DNA of 36,363 nt from the IMG/VR virus record IMGVR_UViG_3300037069_003721, positions 1 through 36,363 of that record; one strand, written 5' to 3'. This document shows positions 6,133-14,542 of the stretch, one piece after another. Origin of the DNA: a virus. The notes below the pieces were generated by a model, which saw only the letters and a program-made list of their open reading frames with translations, was not told the origin of the DNA and did not search any database. The stretch's first letter is position 1, and each line of letters begins with the position of its first letter. Made by a program: the position numbers and the translations under genes.

Positions 6133-6649
6133 TAATTAAATTAACGGCGTCGACATAATTTTGATTAACAAACTTACCATCCTTTGTATAAGCGATGCTG
6201 CCGCGGTTATAGGCTGCTATTTTCTTATCATCTGTTGGATAGGGATTGCATACTTTATTGAAGTATTTGCATGCGTATTCTAGACCTATTTCTGGTTTTA
6301 ATAGCTTAAGTAAAGAATCATTAAAGCCTAGAGTTCTGGCTGTGGCACCCATTATTTGGCCAATTCCCCAGCTGCACATTTGTAGGTTCTTCTCCGTATC
6401 TAGGTCATTATTTATGTGCACATATTTACCTGGGGTTTCTATATATTTAAATCTAGGCTCAAATTTAATAGCATATGTATCCCAGCTGGATTCATGCTCA
6501 CAGATAGCTGCCATAATGCTGAAATTAATCCCATAGGGCTTGCATAAACCTTCTAATATTGAAAGATATCTCTCTTTATCTTTAGGATCCACCGCTATCC
6601 ATGGGATTTTAGTAAAACTCATGTGACTAATGCTTATTAAAGCGACCAT
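6107..6649 (-). CDS. Lytic transglycosylase (endolysin, SLT-like)
   Basis: An enzyme that cuts peptidoglycan for lysis. The catalytic glutamate is in AAICEHESSWD (about residue 53), followed by CSWGIGQIMGATARTLGF and IAAYNRGS, the order of the soluble-lytic-transglycosylase fold. The length (180 aa) is typical of a phage single-domain lysin. There is no signal peptide, so a holin is needed. Neither ATG 6649 nor ATG 6622 has a good ribosome site; 6649 overlaps the upstream gene by 23 bases and may be coupled to it. It is the last gene of the late region. Confidence 0.8.
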   Translation of the reverse strand: MVALISISHMSFTKIPWIAVDPKDKERYLSILEGLCKPYGINFSIMAAICEHESSWDTYAIKFEPRFKYIETPGKYVHINNDLDTEKNLQMCSWGIGQIMGATARTLGFNDSLLKLLKPEIGLEYACKYFNKVCNPYPTDDKKIAAYNRGSIAYTKDGKFVNQNYVDAVNLIIKKYRNQN

Positions 6650-6887
6650 TTATCTTTGTTTCAATAGCAACAACTTTACGGTCTAGTTCTCTAAATTGTT
6701 GATGTGATCTATATAGCTCTTCTAATCTTACAGTGAGGTTTTCTAATTTTACTTCCAAAGAGCCGATTTTTTGTACAGCTTCTTTTAAGTCTTGCATGCT
6801 ACGGGAGATAAAAGCACGAGCAAGTAGGGTTGCTAGTGTTGTACCCCCTATAGCACTACCAGTTAATTCTATGAATGAGTTATCCAT
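6627..6887 (-). CDS. Membrane-anchored coiled-coil protein, possible holin or lysis accessory
   Basis: An 86-aa protein. Residues about 5-28 form one hydrophobic segment (FIELTGSAIGGTTLATLLARAFI), followed by a heptad-like helix (LKEAVQKIGSLEVKLENLTVRLEELYRSHQQF). One membrane segment plus a coiled coil, directly before the lysin, fits a lysis accessory protein or a XhlA-type holin partner. It overlaps the gene before it by eight bases. Confidence 0.6.
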   Translation of the reverse strand: MDNSFIELTGSAIGGTTLATLLARAFISRSMQDLKEAVQKIGSLEVKLENLTVRLEELYRSHQQFRELDRKVVAIETKINGRFNKH

Positions 6888-7158
6888 GTTTAATTAATGA
6901 AGAGTTTTTCAAATCATTGATGAGTTTAAAAACGGCATTATAGGCCATCTCACCAAGAACGCCAGCATCATGAGCATCAATAGATTTAAGCTCTGGAAAT
7001 GAGCCTGGAGCTGATTCTATAATGCTCTTAATATCATTTATCAAAGCAAATATTCTTGATAAAGAGCCTATTTTTAATCCTCCTTGCGCGATAGCCACGA
7101 TGTCCATAACTAGATCAGAAACAGATGCCACTACTTTTTGCGTGTTATCAACTGACAT
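6880..7158 (-). CDS. Hypothetical protein of the lysis module
   Basis: A 92-aa helical protein (KVVASVSDLVMDIVAIAQGGLKIGSL, then LSRIFALINDIKSIIE) with no recognised domain. Its amphipathic helices could lie on a membrane. AAAGGGG is seven bases before the ATG. It lies between the last fibre-like gene and the lysis pair, so a lysis or tail-assembly role is a guess from position. Confidence 0.6.
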   Translation of the reverse strand: MSVDNTQKVVASVSDLVMDIVAIAQGGLKIGSLSRIFALINDIKSIIESAPGSFPELKSIDAHDAGVLGEMAYNAVFKLINDLKNSSLIKHG

Positions 7159-7190
7159 TGAAAAACCCCTTTTAAAAAAAAGTTATACTT

Positions 7191-7796
7191 TTATGCGACG
7201 TAGTACGAAAAAATAGTATTTTCTCCAAGCCCGCAATTGTTCGTGGAGTTTTGCCAAGTAGCACCCGTCGCATCACGAGAAAGAGTAAAAGTTCCATCAG
7301 TATTAATAGCAAGTAGGCCGGACTGATTTGTATTATTATTAGTTGAAACAGCATACATAAATTGCTGTGTTGTAGGACGCGCCCATGTATCTGATATGGC
7401 AGTATTGCTAATAAATTGAGTTGAAGCGGTGCCGGATGTAGCAAGGACAAAAGGAATATAGCCAGTCACAACCCCACCAACGCGTGTATATTTAATAGTA
7501 ATAGAACCAGATGTTCCACCTGATCCATTAAATGTAAACGTTGTCGAAACAGTGCCTGTGCCTTGTACAGTAACAGTGCCAGCAGTTGTTGACGTTGCTG
7601 CGGGGTAACCCGTGCAATTGGTCAAAGTTCCCGAAGCAGGCACTCCCAAAGCAGGAGTTACTAAAACCGGCGATGTACTAAGAACAACACTACCACTCCC
7701 AGTAGATGTGGTAGTGCCTGTTCCACCATTACCAACGCCTAAGGTGCCTGTGATATTTCCAGCTAGGTTAATAAGTTTAGATATGATTGAGCTCAT
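7191..7796 (-). CDS. Tail fibre-like structural protein
   Basis: A 201-aa Gly/Thr/Ser-rich protein. Residues 15-70 hold the pattern LGVGNGGTGTTTSTGSGS, then VLVTPALGVPASGTLTNCTG, typical of phage tail fibre repeats just before receptor-binding tips. The C-terminus is less repetitive (TWARPTTQQFMYAVSTNNN...) and may be the distal tip. Its start overlaps the previous stop codon (GGAG seven bases before ATG 7796). Hypervariability of such tips is known for fibres but cannot be tested here. Confidence 0.65.
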   Translation of the reverse strand: MSSIISKLINLAGNITGTLGVGNGGTGTTTSTGSGSVVLSTSPVLVTPALGVPASGTLTNCTGYPAATSTTAGTVTVQGTGTVSTTFTFNGSGGTSGSITIKYTRVGGVVTGYIPFVLATSGTASTQFISNTAISDTWARPTTQQFMYAVSTNNNTNQSGLLAINTDGTFTLSRDATGATWQNSTNNCGLGENTIFSYYVA

Positions 7797-8791
7797 TAGC
7801 TTACTCCATTCACTCTAAAACTTCCAGAAGCTGGGGCGCCGGAAGTATATTTTATCTGTATGGCAGATGTGGTGCATTTTAAACCGTTGGCTATAAGATC
7901 TGTAGATACCTGATCTCCTGCATCTAAAACAAAATTAAGCGTGGTGCCCGCATCCATACTCACACTGATAGAAGCATTAGTATTATTTCTCATATAAAGA
8001 ATCTTAGTTCCCGCTGCAGGAGTAAAGATTGTTTGATAAGCATTCGTAATAGAGCCAAAGGCAATACTTCCTTCTGCTTGCCACGCAGCTGTGGTGCCAC
8101 TTGTTGCCTGAATTGCATTGGTTGTGCCTGGCGTTGTCTGGTCTATGCCCACTTTACCAAGTATATTTGTACCAGCAGGAAGAGGATTAGTAATAGCTGT
8201 GACCGCAGTGACCGTGGAAACAGTAGTGACCGTGGAAACAGTAGTGACAGAAGCTAGGCTTGAATCACTTGCGACAGTAACCCTTGGAATACCTGAACCA
8301 CTGCTACCTGTCCCAGTTACTACAGCACTGCTACCAAATTGAGTGACATTTTGCGTCCATGGCCCCGACGCTTGTGTTACAGCACCGATGGTATTAGAGC
8401 CTGCAGGAAGAGCTGCATTTACTTGCACACCATTAGTTGTGCCTGGGGTAGTCTGATCTATACTAACTTTACCAATTATATTAGTACCAGCAGGTATAGC
8501 TGCATTGATGACAGTATTAAGACCACTTGCGGTAGCGGTTAGACCAGTTAAAGTGCCACTTACGCTCGCGCCAATATAAGTAGCATCCGCAGGGACTGCA
8601 GATCCAGTTGCACCAATAGAAGCGTTGCTTGCTGTAATACTTCCTGATATGGGGACTGGCGTTCCAGATGGATCACCTTGAATAGTAAGTAGTCCACCTG
8701 TGGGTGTTCCGGCAGTTCCTTCACCTTGTACAGTTTGTAAAGTCGCTGAGCCTACTCCAGTGGGAGGATATTTAGCAAAAAATGTAGCCAT
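7796..8791 (-). CDS. Repetitive fibre-like virion protein
   Basis: A 331-aa Gly/Thr/Val-rich protein made of beta-type repeats: IIGKVSIDQTTPGTTN and ILGKVGIDQTTPGTTN recur, and a TTVSTV tract occurs near the middle. The C-terminal 80 residues (AYQTIFTPAAGTKILYMRNN...FRVNG) look like a small beta-sandwich head. Such proteins are commonly head fibres, decorations or tail fibres. AAAGG precedes ATG 8791. The 18-base tandem repeat at 8209-8244 lies in this gene. Confidence 0.6.
   Translation of the reverse strand: MATFFAKYPPTGVGSATLQTVQGEGTAGTPTGGLLTIQGDPSGTPVPISGSITASNASIGATGSAVPADATYIGASVSGTLTGLTATASGLNTVINAAIPAGTNIIGKVSIDQTTPGTTNGVQVNAALPAGSNTIGAVTQASGPWTQNVTQFGSSAVVTGTGSSGSGIPRVTVASDSSLASVTTVSTVTTVSTVTAVTAITNPLPAGTNILGKVGIDQTTPGTTNAIQATSGTTAAWQAEGSIAFGSITNAYQTIFTPAAGTKILYMRNNTNASISVSMDAGTTLNFVLDAGDQVSTDLIANGLKCTTSAIQIKYTSGAPASGSFRVNGVS
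8209..8244 (-). repeat. 18-base tandem repeat in the fibre-like gene
   Basis: Two identical 18-base units (8209-8226, 8227-8244) followed by a partial third. They encode the Ser-Thr-Val-Thr tract of the 7796-8791 protein. The repeat is in frame, so unit number could change by slippage without breaking the gene. Confidence 0.7.
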
Positions 8792-9190
8792 TTAAGTCAC
8801 CTTTCCTGTTACCGTTATCGTGAGAGTTCCGCTACCCCCTGAACGCGTATAAAGAAGGCGACTTGCATAAGCACCTGTCACTTGTACTTCTATCATGCCA
8901 TTACCTGTATTGCCTGATACTGCAGCGGATGTCTGAATGGCACCACTTACATCTATGGGCGCAGTATTCCATGTTCCAGCATTAAAAGCCGTACCGCTTC
9001 CTGTAGTGGAGGGAATATAATCATCGCTAAACTGTAAAGATATTGTTCCTGTAGGTGACGTGCCAGACCAAGTGGCGGCATAATTCACTACAGATAATCC
9101 CTGTAATATGGTCACATCGGACGCAGTTGAAGATTGAGACATATCGATGGATGTTAGAGTATGTGGTCTTAATACTGTTCTTGTACTCAT
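8792..9190 (-). CDS. Virion-associated beta-sandwich protein
   Basis: A 132-aa protein with a regular beta pattern (SVVNYAATWSGTSPTGTISLQFSDDY ... GMIEVQVTGAYASRLLYTRSGGSGTLTITVTG) like small phage decoration or tail accessory domains. Its start overlaps the previous stop (ATGA) and it ends next to the fibre-like gene. The function is inferred from order and composition only. Confidence 0.55.
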   Translation of the reverse strand: MSTRTVLRPHTLTSIDMSQSSTASDVTILQGLSVVNYAATWSGTSPTGTISLQFSDDYIPSTTGSGTAFNAGTWNTAPIDVSGAIQTSAAVSGNTGNGMIEVQVTGAYASRLLYTRSGGSGTLTITVTGKVT

Positions 9191-9690
9191 ATTTCATACC
9201 ACGCATTAGAAGAGACAGCGAGAGTTGTTCCTGCGCCTGCCTGCTGCCCAGTTACCAGCATTGTCGCACCTTGATCAAGAACATAAAGTACTTCGAATTT
9301 TGTTCCCGTAGAGCTTGCCGGTAGCACAGTAAGAAGGGTACCATTTGAGGTAATCGTAGCTCCCAAATAACAGAGAGTGATGCTCGCCGTTGTCGATCCA
9401 GAACGTAAGTTAAGGGCTGCAGTTGTAGAACCCGCAACATTGATAGTCGGATTAAGATAGAAACGCACTAAAACAGGGTTGTTGTTGGTCACCATAGTGC
9501 GATTAAAAATAAAGAGGGATTTTCCACTACCATCTGGGTTTTTGATCACGATCATTGGAGTTTCACTGGTATCGGTAAGTGAAGTTCCAGTCGCTGGCAA
9601 GACAAATGAATTACCTAAATATGTTTGTTTTCCGTTTAAATCTAGAATTGAATCCATGGGTAGCTGGGTCTGAGTCAGCGGTGCAGACAT
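9187..9690 (-). CDS. Virion-associated protein of unknown function
   Basis: A 167-aa beta-rich protein (QTYLGNSFVLPATGTSL, KSLFIFNRTMVTNNNPVLVRFYL). It resembles small adaptor or fibre-base proteins, but I recognise no domain. AAGGAG lies eight bases before ATG 9690. It is the first gene downstream of the 9727-9752 motif and likely starts the fibre/lysis segment. Confidence 0.55.
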   Translation of the reverse strand: MSAPLTQTQLPMDSILDLNGKQTYLGNSFVLPATGTSLTDTSETPMIVIKNPDGSGKSLFIFNRTMVTNNNPVLVRFYLNPTINVAGSTTAALNLRSGSTTASITLCYLGATITSNGTLLTVLPASSTGTKFEVLYVLDQGATMLVTGQQAGAGTTLAVSSNAWYEI

Positions 9691-9710
9691 AAAGGGATCT
9701 CCTTAATATA

Positions 9711-9729
9711 AAGCAAGGATCTCTTGCTT
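9711..9729 (-). promoter_or_regulatory. Hairpin in the leader of the 9187-9690 gene
   Basis: AAGCAAG (9711-9717) pairs with CTTGCTT (9723-9729). On the minus strand it is followed by TTATATTAAGG. It could be a weak terminator after the 9759-10802 gene or a leader structure just inside the promoter-like motif. Confidence 0.4.
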
Positions 9730-9752
9730 CTAATATACAAGGAAATGGGTAG
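9727..9752 (-). promoter_or_regulatory. Conserved upstream motif, copy A (possible late promoter)
   Basis: On the minus strand CTACCCATTT is followed six bases later by TATATTAGAAG-like sequence. The same element recurs at 21514-21538 and 28275-28299, each in a gap upstream of a virion gene. It does not match a sigma70 consensus. Confidence 0.5.
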
Positions 9753-9758
9753 TCTTTA

Positions 9759-10802
9759 TTAAACTTTTTGCTGGCGTTTTTCTAATGTCTGAGAGGCGCT
9801 TAAGAATGCCTGATCTGATTTAGTAAGAGGAGAAGTATTCTTCTTATTTTTTGTGACAGTTTGCCCTTGTTGTTGAGGAGCTTGTGGACTTTGAAAAACT
9901 GATTGTGCTGCTTGTATGCCTTGTGGTGTTAGCTCTCCTGAGAGTGGAGTCCCCATAAACATGCTAAGTGCTTGCCTAACTTTATAGCTAGGCTTCTCAC
10001 CTTTCAATTGAGCTTCAGATATTCTCATCATTAACTTATCTTGTAAGTGACTATTTAACTCAGGATATAGACCATTAAAATGTTTAACTTGTTCTTGTTC
10101 TAATGAACCCTTTTTAATCTCATGCATAATATTTAATGGATCAACAGCGATATTAAGAGCTTTATCGTAAGATCTTTTTTTCTCTGTATCATCTGGCTCA
10201 TGATCGAAAGCTAATTTAGGGGAATTCTTTTGCGGGCGAAGGCTATTTAGATATTGCGAAATATTTCCTTTGCTGCTTTGCAGAAGCATATTATGGCTAG
10301 GATATTTTTGCTCTATCATAGGACTTGTAAGATGCTTTTCGTCCTCAACCTTTCCACCTTCTGCAAAATTTTGTGGGCTATTTTGTTCATAGTTAGCTTG
10401 CTGAATATCGTTTATGACTCCGCCATCCTCCATCCATTTGTTTGCTACATTGCGGCCCTGTGTATTATCTTTTGGGGAGTATTCTTTACTCCCGAACAAG
10501 GAGTGCACCGCTGTATCAATATTCTTATGCCCAGCCATGATTGATGCATGATATTTTTGCGGATCGCCTTCTTTGCTTAAATTAATCAGGCCAGCTAAGC
10601 CTTTCTGCGCTAAATAACCAGCCACTGCATGTGATGGCGCAATGCCAGGAGAATGAAGCTCACACATCGGGCTATGTTCATTATTTGACGAACAAAATTG
10701 CCCAACATTTCCTCCCTCAGCAAAACCCTCATGACAGTGGCAATTAGGATGAGGTTTGCCATAGGATTTACACTGCTCATTTATGCAGGGAAGATAACTC
10801 AT
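9759..10802 (-). CDS. AEGG-motif virion protein with Cys/His-rich N-terminus, possible ejection protein
   Basis: A 347-aa protein. Residues 1-50 are dense in Cys and His (PCINEQC, PNCHCH, FCSS, PMCELH), suggesting a metal site. The [MFY]xxGG motif occurs at 27-31 (FAEGG), 124-128 (MEDGG) and 146-150 (FAEGG). The rest is helical and charged, ending in a basic Gln-rich tail. It follows the 555-aa and Gln-rich proteins in a run joined by start/stop overlaps, the position where podoviruses encode proteins injected with DNA. Function is inferred from position and composition. Confidence 0.55.
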   Translation of the reverse strand: MSYLPCINEQCKSYGKPHPNCHCHEGFAEGGNVGQFCSSNNEHSPMCELHSPGIAPSHAVAGYLAQKGLAGLINLSKEGDPQKYHASIMAGHKNIDTAVHSLFGSKEYSPKDNTQGRNVANKWMEDGGVINDIQQANYEQNSPQNFAEGGKVEDEKHLTSPMIEQKYPSHNMLLQSSKGNISQYLNSLRPQKNSPKLAFDHEPDDTEKKRSYDKALNIAVDPLNIMHEIKKGSLEQEQVKHFNGLYPELNSHLQDKLMMRISEAQLKGEKPSYKVRQALSMFMGTPLSGELTPQGIQAAQSVFQSPQAPQQQGQTVTKNKKNTSPLTKSDQAFLSASQTLEKRQQKV

Positions 10803-12466
10803 TTCTTCTTCTCTTTTTTAGGTTTAACTAAAGGAGTAAATGGAATGTTAGGAAAATCTGTTTTAGCACCTGGAATTCTTGAAAGCGTAGGCGCTGCTTC
10901 AGCAGGATTGCCTCTAAAATATGCTTGCCCTGCTTCCCATGCGCTTTTTAAGCTATCATCCGTATCATTCCAAGCTGGAAACATAGAGTTAATTAAATTT
11001 ACTTTAGCTGATTCAGATCTGTTTACCCCAACCCTATCCATAAGCTCATTGACAAGAGTATTTCTTTCTCTTTCAAATGTATCTTGAATAACCCCAGGGC
11101 CATGCTCACCAAGGCTAGAGCCAACTCCAGTGCCGAGGCCTGCACCAACTCCAGCACCTCCAACAGCACCAAGCGGTCCAAGGCCTGCTCCAATCGTACC
11201 TCCTAAAAGAGCACCAACCCCGGTTAATGCTTTGGAAGCTAAAGAGCCAACAAGCCCTGCAGCAGGCACTTGACCAGCAGATTTTAAAGCCTCAAGACGC
11301 TTGAACCTTCGCATCAAGTCCGAATAATTATTTCTATTATATTTTAAATTTGTAATTTCTTGATTAACTATTGGTATCTCGCTTTGAGATATGGCTACAT
11401 TGCTAGGTGCATTTGGAGATATCTTACCAATAGTAATTGCTTTATTAATCGCATCCTGATTAATAGGATTTGCTATAGCAAACTCTGGATTTTTTGGATT
11501 ATTTGGATTTAAAGGGTGTGGATTTGCTGCATAAACTGCAGCTCTTTTATTAGCTAAATCCATATTGTCTTGTGAATTTTTCTGATAGACAGCTAACTTT
11601 AAGTTATTCAACTGGCCTTGAGCATTATCTTTTGCAGGTCCAGGCGCAAGTCTGTTGATATGATCTTGTTGAGTTTGAATGAAAGCATTTCTCATGCTGT
11701 TACGAGCGAGAGTAACAGCTGGCATTTGCAAAACACCTGCCATATCTTTAGCGCCATATTCTTTCATAGCTGCATCTAATGTGTCATTATATGTCCCGGC
11801 CATCGTCTTTGCATTAACTGCGTTCTGCGTAGCTATTTGTGCTGCGTTCATTTCGTGCTGTAAAGCTGCAGTATACCAATTATGCTTATTTGCCTGGTTT
11901 GTCTTTTGCGATTCTAGATCTCGATCAATTTCTTTATTCATCATCTCCATAAGCATATTGTGTTGGCCTGTAAGACCTGAACCCGCTCCTGATAGCATTA
12001 AACCAAAGATAGTTCCTATCTTTCCTAGAGTGCTTTTATTTGCAAATAAATCACTATAGGTTTTTGGGTTTACTTTTCCCGTTTCCATATCTTTTTGCAA
12101 AAGTTGATCTTCAGCAGTACGTTGCAAAGCATATTGTGCAGGAGGTAGATTGCCTACTACATCTACTGTAGGTGTCTCATCGTTATTAAAGCTTGCTTGT
12201 TGTAGAGCTTCTTCTTGTGGCTGGGGATTAGTATCACCAACAGCTTGATTATCTGCTTCTTGAGGATTGGCTTGTGCTGTGGCATCAGTAGGTGGTGGCA
12301 CCTCAGGCATTGTATTAACTGCAGAATCTGTATCAGGTTCTCCGCTTTCTTGTGCTTCAACAGGCACGTTTTCTTGATCACTTGGAGATGTAGATGTACT
12401 TACAGAATTATCCATATCTGTATCAGGTTCTCCGCCTTCTGCCATCTTCTTAGCTTTCTTTATCAT
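10799..12466 (-). CDS. Large low-complexity internal virion protein, possible ejection protein
   Basis: A 555-aa protein. The N-terminus is basic (MIKKAKKMAEGG, motif at residues 8-12), then about 90 residues of acidic, Pro/Gln/Asn-rich sequence. A long helical middle follows. A glycine/alanine hydrophobic stretch near 405-450 (GLVGSLASKALTGVGALLGG...) could insert in membranes, and the tail is Lys-rich. This layout fits podovirus ejection proteins that form a channel in the host envelope. GAGGG is five bases before ATG 12466, which overlaps the previous stop. Confidence 0.6.
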   Translation of the reverse strand: MIKKAKKMAEGGEPDTDMDNSVSTSTSPSDQENVPVEAQESGEPDTDSAVNTMPEVPPPTDATAQANPQEADNQAVGDTNPQPQEEALQQASFNNDETPTVDVVGNLPPAQYALQRTAEDQLLQKDMETGKVNPKTYSDLFANKSTLGKIGTIFGLMLSGAGSGLTGQHNMLMEMMNKEIDRDLESQKTNQANKHNWYTAALQHEMNAAQIATQNAVNAKTMAGTYNDTLDAAMKEYGAKDMAGVLQMPAVTLARNSMRNAFIQTQQDHINRLAPGPAKDNAQGQLNNLKLAVYQKNSQDNMDLANKRAAVYAANPHPLNPNNPKNPEFAIANPINQDAINKAITIGKISPNAPSNVAISQSEIPIVNQEITNLKYNRNNYSDLMRRFKRLEALKSAGQVPAAGLVGSLASKALTGVGALLGGTIGAGLGPLGAVGGAGVGAGLGTGVGSSLGEHGPGVIQDTFERERNTLVNELMDRVGVNRSESAKVNLINSMFPAWNDTDDSLKSAWEAGQAYFRGNPAEAAPTLSRIPGAKTDFPNIPFTPLVKPKKEKKK

Positions 12467-14205
12467 GATGCCCTCGCTCTTTTTTTAGCCAATACTTTTG
12501 CGACAAAATCAGCAGCACCTTTTGCTGGATCTTTACCTTGCGTAATATCTCTTGGAATAACAATTTCATCTTCGGAAAGAAGAGCAGGGATTTTATCATT
12601 AGCATAACTATTGCCTGCTTTTACAGCTTTCTCATTTTTATCCTTAGCTTTGACATTCCCACCACTTCTATAATCATGCTTTTTAGCCATACCACCTTTT
12701 GCTGCAGCCAAAACAGCAGCTTCACCTATAGCTGGCGCATCAGGACCTACAAAAGCGGTTCCTTGACTAGCAGGGGCAGCTGGAGAAGATGAGGACATCA
12801 ATTTTTGACCTATAGCTTTAGAAAAGTCTTGTGAACCTTTTTCTAAACCATTATCTCCAGCAATTGTGGCATTATTATTTTGATCACTGTTTTGTTGATT
12901 TACATTATTTGTATTACCTGCCCAGCTTTTCAAAAATTTACCGATAGAACTTTGCGGACCCGGGTCTGACATAGTCGGTGGATTATATGGGGAGGGTTGT
13001 TGCGTCATGCCACCATCAGCATACTTCTCTGTTCTAACAACCATACCTCCTTTGGCTCCTGCCATACCCACGGCAGATCCTGCACCACTGAGTAAACCTC
13101 CGACAACTTTTTGCTGACCTGCCAACTGAGTTTGAGCAAGGCCTGCATTTGCAGAGTTGATGTTTCCTTGCATAGATACATTTTGCTGATTTTGTGAAGA
13201 AAGCGCATTTTGTAACAATTGTTGTTCAGATTGCTGCGCTTGAGTATTGGCAGTTGTTGCACCAATCTGTTGGCCCATAAATGTATTAGCTTGATTTGCA
13301 TAGGCCTGTTGAGCTGCTTGTTGTGCTGCCAATTGTTGATTGGCTTGACCAGCCAAAGCTTGTTGTTGATTCTGCGTTTGCCCAATTTGCTGTGCCGCAA
13401 TATTTGCAGCTTGTCCTTGTGTTTGACCGATGGCCTGCTGTTGACCTTGCATTGCTTGCAACGCAGATAACTGTTGATTTGCCTGCATGGTGGCACCTTG
13501 TCCAACAGCTTGTTGTTGTGTAGCGGCCCCTTGCTGTGCAGCTTGTCTAGCCAAAAGGCCAACGTTAGAGGCAGCGCCTCTTTGCCCTGCCATCATTGCA
13601 GATTGATTTGCGACATTTTGCCCTGTTTGTTGAGCTAACATAGCTTGAGCAGGGTTTGGGCCGGTACCATTTGCAACATTTTGGTATTGGTTAAGAAGGC
13701 CTTGTTGCTGGCCCGCTAATCCTTGAAGAGCATTATAAGACTGCTGTTGATTACCAACTCCATTCACTCCATACATGGAATTAGCTAGAGCTTGCTGTTG
13801 ATTGTAAGCACTAGCTTGATTGCCTATAGCATTGTTAGCTGTTAAATCTGCAGCTATATTCTGCAGACCATTTGTAGAATTTCTTTGGTATGCTAAAGCA
13901 TTTTGATTTTGTAATGCGGTTAATAAAGCTTGTTGGGATTGAAGAGAATTTTGTGCACCACCATAAGATTGCTGTATTTGATCAGAAGTAGTACCTGGAG
14001 TTATATTAGTACCACCTGCATTTTTAAACCCTGTGCCTCCAGCACCTCCAGCTGCACCAACTAAACCTCCTAGAGGTGTACCTGGTATCTTATTTATTGC
14101 TGTTTTCACCTGTGGCAGGCTGGCTAATGGTGATAGGGTAGCTAGAGGATTACCACCGCTAATATTAAGAAGAGGATTCATGGCAGAAGTGACTAGTGAT
14201 CCCAT
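12463..14205 (-). CDS. Gln/Ala-rich ejection-type protein
   Basis: A 580-aa protein. ATG 14205 with AGGA eight bases before it is preferred over the in-frame ATG 14235, which lies inside the upstream gene. Residues about 75-365 are extremely rich in Gln, Ala and Asn and probably form a long helical rod. The C-terminal part holds YADGG (395-399), RSGG and, near the end, NDKIPALLSEDEIVIP, a motif type I recall from phage tail and ejection proteins. It precedes two further AEGG-motif genes with start/stop overlaps. Confidence 0.65.
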   Translation of the reverse strand: MGSLVTSAMNPLLNISGGNPLATLSPLASLPQVKTAINKIPGTPLGGLVGAAGGAGGTGFKNAGGTNITPGTTSDQIQQSYGGAQNSLQSQQALLTALQNQNALAYQRNSTNGLQNIAADLTANNAIGNQASAYNQQQALANSMYGVNGVGNQQQSYNALQGLAGQQQGLLNQYQNVANGTGPNPAQAMLAQQTGQNVANQSAMMAGQRGAASNVGLLARQAAQQGAATQQQAVGQGATMQANQQLSALQAMQGQQQAIGQTQGQAANIAAQQIGQTQNQQQALAGQANQQLAAQQAAQQAYANQANTFMGQQIGATTANTQAQQSEQQLLQNALSSQNQQNVSMQGNINSANAGLAQTQLAGQQKVVGGLLSGAGSAVGMAGAKGGMVVRTEKYADGGMTQQPSPYNPPTMSDPGPQSSIGKFLKSWAGNTNNVNQQNSDQNNNATIAGDNGLEKGSQDFSKAIGQKLMSSSSPAAPASQGTAFVGPDAPAIGEAAVLAAAKGGMAKKHDYRSGGNVKAKDKNEKAVKAGNSYANDKIPALLSEDEIVIPRDITQGKDPAKGAADFVAKVLAKKRARAS

Positions 14206-14206
14206 A

Positions 14207-14539
14207 TTATATATCCTTCCTAAAAATAACTGCATTGTCTATGGACGAGAAGGCTTTCATGCCGTAGGCAATAAGTGTAAGAATGCTTTCATTAGCTCGT
14301 TTACAATTCAAATTCACAGATCCTATGAGCTCATTGCATCCTGATGCCTTTGCACATTCACAGATTAAATCTGCTAACTTGGCTGCATAGCCTTGTTTTC
14401 TAAATTCTGGAAGAACATATATATCTATAATATAGACTTGGGTTTTATTAATGAACCGATAGGTGGCAAATCCTTGTTCAGTTTCTATGATAAGATCATT
14501 TGTTCTTTCAGTTAAATATTTCGCATATAAACTTTGCAT
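14207..14539 (-). CDS. GNAT-family N-acetyltransferase
   Basis: A 110-aa protein with the GNAT core: beta strands TQVYIIDIYVLPEFRKQGYAAKLADLICECAK carry motif A (R/Q-x-x-G-x-A, here RKQGYAAKL) for acetyl-CoA binding, followed by GCNELIGSVNL and the C-terminal AYGMKAF strand. It sits inside the tail/ejection gene run. It may modify a phage or host protein; the substrate is unknown. Its last bases supply the ribosome site of the next gene. Confidence 0.75.
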   Translation of the reverse strand: MQSLYAKYLTERTNDLIIETEQGFATYRFINKTQVYIIDIYVLPEFRKQGYAAKLADLICECAKASGCNELIGSVNLNCKRANESILTLIAYGMKAFSSIDNAVIFRKDI

Positions 14540-14542
14540 ATT

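Noticed and set aside
13005-13562. Long antiparallel and shifted frames in the Gln-rich gene
   Set aside because: They are shadows produced by the CAA/CAG/GCA repeats; they have no ribosome site and no sensible protein composition.
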